The position numbers were made by a program, and so were the translations under genes. Below the pieces are notes generated by a model. The model searched no databases. It was not told the DNA's origin and worked only from the letters and a program-made list of their open reading frames with translations. Below, piece after piece: positions 61,528-64,000 of a stretch of 64,000 nt of DNA. Position 1 is the stretch's first letter. Every line of letters starts with the position of its first letter. Origin of the DNA: an uncultured Eubacteriales bacterium (GTDB lineage: Bacteria; Bacillota; Clostridia; Christensenellales; Aristaeellaceae); assembly GCA_902777335.1 (NCBI GenBank), contig CACYTF010000005.1:49624-113623 (forward strand), written 5' to 3'.

Positions 61528-61848
61528 ATGGACCCGACGGCGGCCTATGTAAAGCGCTTTGAGGCGCTGCTGGCGGAGCTGGACGAGGCGGCGGACGATG
61601 TCGACGATGACGACGCGGCGGAGGCGCTGGACGACCTGAACGCGGAATTTGAGGACGCGCTTTTCATGCTCTCACAGATCCGCCCGCAGGACGACGACGC
61701 GGCGGAGGACATGAACGACACGCTGGAGACCCTCCGGGCGCTGGCGGGGGACTACCGGGCGCTGGAGGGCGGCGGCGAGGCCGTCCGGGAACTGGCTGAC
61801 CGGCTTTCCAACCTGGCGGACATGGCGCTTCGGAACATGAACCCATAG
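61528..61848 (+). CDS. Small acidic helical protein
   Basis: A 106-residue protein, strongly acidic with Asp/Glu clusters (ELDEAADDVDDDDAAEALDDL) and predicted helical throughout. GGGGAGG lies eight bases before the ATG at 61528; the longer frame from 61375 overlaps the divergent gene and has no site. No family is recognised. Charge and length resemble small regulatory or chaperone-like proteins, but that is only an impression. A long hairpin follows. Confidence 0.6.
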   Translation: MDPTAAYVKRFEALLAELDEAADDVDDDDAAEALDDLNAEFEDALFMLSQIRPQDDDAAEDMNDTLETLRALAGDYRALEGGGEAVRELADRLSNLADMALRNMNP

Positions 61849-61894
61849 CGCAAAAGCGCCGCGAAGGTCGATGCGACCTCCGCGGCGCCTTGCG
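61849..61894. terminator. Long hairpin between convergent genes
   Basis: Nested arms CGCAA/TTGCG, GCGCCGCG/CGCGGCGC and AGGTCG/CGACCT close over ATG, with one A-C mismatch. It is followed by TTTA on the plus strand. Confidence 0.7.
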
Positions 61895-61903
61895 TTTACA
61901 GGC

Positions 61904-63730
61904 TCAGTTGATCACGATGACGGCCTTGCCGCGCTTGCAGTTTTCAAACAGCCACTTGGCGTCCTCCACCTTCAGGCGCACGCACCCGTGGGAGGCGGGG
62001 TTGCCCAGCGAATACAGGGAGCCGCTGCGCAGGCTCTTCTCGTTGTCGCTGCTGTAGATCACCGAGTGGAACATGATGTCGTTGGTGATCAGGTAGGAGT
62101 ACTGGGCCCAGCAGTTGAACTTTTCAAAGTGGTGCCAGCGGTTCACCGGGTGGCCGTCAAAGAATATGCCGCGGGGCGTGGAGTCGTGCAGGCCGGTGGA
62201 GCAGGTGAAGCTCTGCACCAGCGTGTAGCCGCCCTGATCGTCCAGCTGGTACACCTCCACGACCTGGCGGTCGATGCTCACCTCGATGCGGTACGGGTAG
62301 GGCTTGGGCCTGGCGTACACGGAGAACAGTATGTTCTGGGTGGCCTCGTCGGCGCAGCCGGTGGGCACCAGGCCGTTGGCCGACTGGAATTCGGCGATGG
62401 CGTCTTCGGTGCTCCGGCCGAACTTGCCGTCTATGCCGGACTTGGGCATGTAGCACAGCGTGTACAGCCGGTTCTGGATGCGGCGCGCTTCGGTCTCGTT
62501 GTCGGTGTTTTCGGTGCGAAAGCCCAGCAGGCCCTCCCGAAGCAGTTGCTGTGCCTGGGCGGTGACGGCGGTGGGGTCGGCGAACAGCTCGGCGCGCTCG
62601 TCGTCCTCGGCGCTCAGGTATTTGTACACGCCCTTGATCGCGCTTTCCACATCGGCGTTGTAGCGCTCGCCCGGAAGCCGGTTCAGCATGCCGCCGCTGA
62701 CCAGCGCCTTCTGCAGATCCCGCACGGCAAGCCCCGTGTCGCCTAAGGAAATGTCGCGGGGGGCGCAATAGGCGGCTTTGGGGGCCTGAGCGTCAAACAG
62801 CGCGTCGATCAGCTCCCGGTCGACCTCGCCCTCCGCAAGCCCGGCCCGGCGGCGGAACAGCCGAAGCGCCTCGAGGGCGTAGTCGTCGAAGGTGTCGTCG
62901 GCGGCCATGTCCATGTAGCCCAGCTGATAAAGCCGCCTCTCGACCCGCAGCACCTCATCGCCGCTGTCGCCGGGAGAGAGGGCCCGCAGGAACGTGGAGT
63001 AGCGGTCGCTGTACAGGCAGTATTGGGTCAGCGGCGACGCGGTACCGTCCTCCTCGATATACTCGCCGTAGCCCTGGTCGATCAGGTGCTTCTGGAAGGC
63101 CCGGACCGCCCGCGCGGTGCTCTTGCCGTAGGAGCCGTCCGCCGCGCCCTCCATGAAGCCGTACTGTATGAGCTTCTGCTGCAGCTTCATGACCTCGTCG
63201 CCCTTGCTGCCGCCGGAGAGGGCCGCGGGCAGGGCGATCACCTCGCCGGAGAACAGCGCGTTCAGCGTGTCGGAATCCGCCTTGCCGCTGGCCTTCAGGC
63301 CGTTGAGCCGCTGGAAAAGCCTCAGCGCCGCGATGGAGCGCGGGCCGATCACGCCGTCCGCGCGGCCCGTCAGATACCCCAGGTCGATCAGCCGCTGCTG
63401 CACGTCGGCGGCGTCGGCTGTGTTGGGGTCCACCCGGGTCAGAAGCGCCAGCGTCTCGGGGTCCAGATGCCCGGTGGCCTCAATGCCGTTCTGGCCCTGG
63501 AACGCGCTCAGCGCGTCGGCGGTCTTCGGCCCGTAGGCGCCGTCGGCGCTGCCGTTCAGAAGGCCCAGGCGGATCAGCCGCTGCTGCGCGGCGCGCAGGG
63601 AATCCGGCTGCCGGTCCATGTAGGCCGGGCCCTCCGCCAGCGCGCCGCCGCAAAGCGAAAGCGCCAGCGCCGCGGCGGCGAGCCGGAGCGCCCGGCGGGG
63701 ATTGAAGCGATATTTGATATGCGTGCGCAT
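61904..63730 (-). CDS. L,D-transpeptidase with about six peptidoglycan-binding repeats
   Basis: A 608-residue exported cell-wall enzyme. A signal peptide (~1-33) is followed by six peptidoglycan-binding-type modules. Examples: LRAAQQRLIRLGLLNGSADGAYGPKTADALSAFQ, VQQRLIDLGYLTGRADGVIGPRSIAALRLFQ, LQQKLIQYGFMEGAADGSYG and the final RIQNRLYTLCYMPKSGIDGKFGRSTEDAIAEFQ; modules four and five are diverged. The YkuD domain occupies the last ~130 residues, with IMFHSVIY and the catalytic ASHGCVRL. It creates 3-3 cross-links or lipoprotein attachments in the wall. ATG 63730 has GGAGG eleven bases upstream. Confidence 0.92.
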   Translation of the reverse strand: MRTHIKYRFNPRRALRLAAAALALSLCGGALAEGPAYMDRQPDSLRAAQQRLIRLGLLNGSADGAYGPKTADALSAFQGQNGIEATGHLDPETLALLTRVDPNTADAADVQQRLIDLGYLTGRADGVIGPRSIAALRLFQRLNGLKASGKADSDTLNALFSGEVIALPAALSGGSKGDEVMKLQQKLIQYGFMEGAADGSYGKSTARAVRAFQKHLIDQGYGEYIEEDGTASPLTQYCLYSDRYSTFLRALSPGDSGDEVLRVERRLYQLGYMDMAADDTFDDYALEALRLFRRRAGLAEGEVDRELIDALFDAQAPKAAYCAPRDISLGDTGLAVRDLQKALVSGGMLNRLPGERYNADVESAIKGVYKYLSAEDDERAELFADPTAVTAQAQQLLREGLLGFRTENTDNETEARRIQNRLYTLCYMPKSGIDGKFGRSTEDAIAEFQSANGLVPTGCADEATQNILFSVYARPKPYPYRIEVSIDRQVVEVYQLDDQGGYTLVQSFTCSTGLHDSTPRGIFFDGHPVNRWHHFEKFNCWAQYSYLITNDIMFHSVIYSSDNEKSLRSGSLYSLGNPASHGCVRLKVEDAKWLFENCKRGKAVIVIN

Positions 63731-63858
63731 GTGTATGGAAACCTCCAATGGATGTGGTATAATATTCTATCACGCGCGTCCCGCGCGTTGGTGACGGGAA
63801 AACGGCTTTATCGGGAAGAAAACAAGCCCGAACCTGACACGCTTTCCAAAGAATTCAC

Positions 63859-63887
63859 TTGCTTTTATCGCCCGCATACGCTATCAT
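63859..63887 (+). promoter_or_regulatory. Promoter near the right end
   Basis: TTGCTT (63859-63864), 17-base spacer, TATCAT (63882-63887), 20 bases before a GTG start. Confidence 0.5.
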
Positions 63888-63906
63888 GGAGGCAGAGGTG
63901 ATTAGT

Positions 63907-64000
63907 GTGAAAACACCAGACACAAGCAGAGCCAGTCCGAAAGGCATAGCAAACAAGCCCGCGAGGAGCGAGCGAAAGGAGGCAGAGAGGCTACCCAGCT
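63907..64000 (+). CDS. Start of an unidentified gene, cut by the window end
   Basis: From GTG 63907 the frame stays open for 31 codons to the window end. AGAGGTG lies about eight bases upstream and a promoter further up. An ATG at 63886 is in frame but overlaps the -10 box. The visible residues (KTPDTSRASPKGIANKPARSE) are basic and polar and match nothing I know. It could be a chance frame. Confidence 0.35.
   Translation, partial: MKTPDTSRASPKGIANKPARSERKEAERLPS

Noticed and set aside
1..64000. Prophage, insertion sequence or integrative element
   Set aside because: No integrase, intact transposase, phage structural gene or att-like duplication was seen; the only mobile-element traces are the Rpn remnant and small repeats.

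Overview
The window is GC-rich chromosomal DNA that most resembles an uncultured, probably gut-associated anaerobe of the Clostridia (Firmicutes). This rests on strong Shine-Dalgarno sites, consensus sigma-A promoters, a leucine T-box ahead of leuS, a formate-tetrahydrofolate ligase/cyclohydrolase/FolD cluster, an ECF sigma factor paired with a DUF4367-type anti-sigma candidate, paired VTC/DUF4956/CotH genes, and L,D-transpeptidases with peptidoglycan-binding repeats. I cannot place it to family from sequence alone. There is no prophage, insertion sequence or CRISPR array. Coding density is high, and no gene-free stretch exceeds 300 bases.

Layout. 1-1371: 3' part of an altronate/galactarate dehydratase. 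1445-9648: a nine-gene surface operon (polyphosphate-polymerase-like VTC protein, DUF4956 membrane protein, two CotH kinases of which the first is frameshifted, a second DUF4956 protein, a secreted repeat protein, a phosphodiester glycosidase, two paralogous small membrane proteins). 9687-14927: one-carbon folate genes fhs, fchA, folD, a DUF1576 membrane protein and convergent 5-formyl-THF cyclo-ligase. 14935-19258: a decayed Rpn/PD-(D/E)XK transposase gene, an ECF sigma/anti-sigma pair, and a large lipoprotein. 19294-23352: methionine genes (acetyl-CoA type metA, MalY-type lyase) around a GNAT and a GNAT-TcdA fusion. 23597-27030 (minus): leuS (frameshifted) behind a T-box, and secG with a long 11-residue-repeat tail. 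27077-32061 (minus): trpS-rsmH-tgt-like-rmt-rsmI. 32068-36549: an acetyltransferase, a Bax-inhibitor-1 protein, then ddl-murF. 36611-47650: a ferritin-like protein, ftsH, nagA, tmcAL, tlyA, a CAP protein, MATE, mnmM and an ABC exporter. 47749-52346: a 1,230-residue secreted protein with Ig-like repeats and a C-terminal caspase-like domain, then an L,D-transpeptidase. 52501-52662: tRNA-Lys. 52757-58073 (minus): arabinose-polysaccharide genes GH43 and GH51 with a MATE transporter and an E2-like protein. 58117-63730: a secreted SH3 protein, NlpC/P60, trmB, small proteins, and a six-module L,D-transpeptidase. A partial gene may begin at 63907.

Two points stand out. First, an RmtB-like 16S rRNA G1405 methyltransferase (aminoglycoside-resistance family) and a divergent TGT form a two-gene block. 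It is bracketed by two 77-nt arrays, each of eleven degenerate heptamers, and it splits rsmH from rsmI, whose products both methylate C1402 in the same rRNA helix. Second, the VTC/DUF4956/CotH operon carries duplicated modules and probably builds or modifies a cell-surface component; its chemistry is not known.

Two genes (cotH copy 1 and leuS) each carry one extra base relative to their expected frame. Because leuS is essential, I suspect sequence error at least there.
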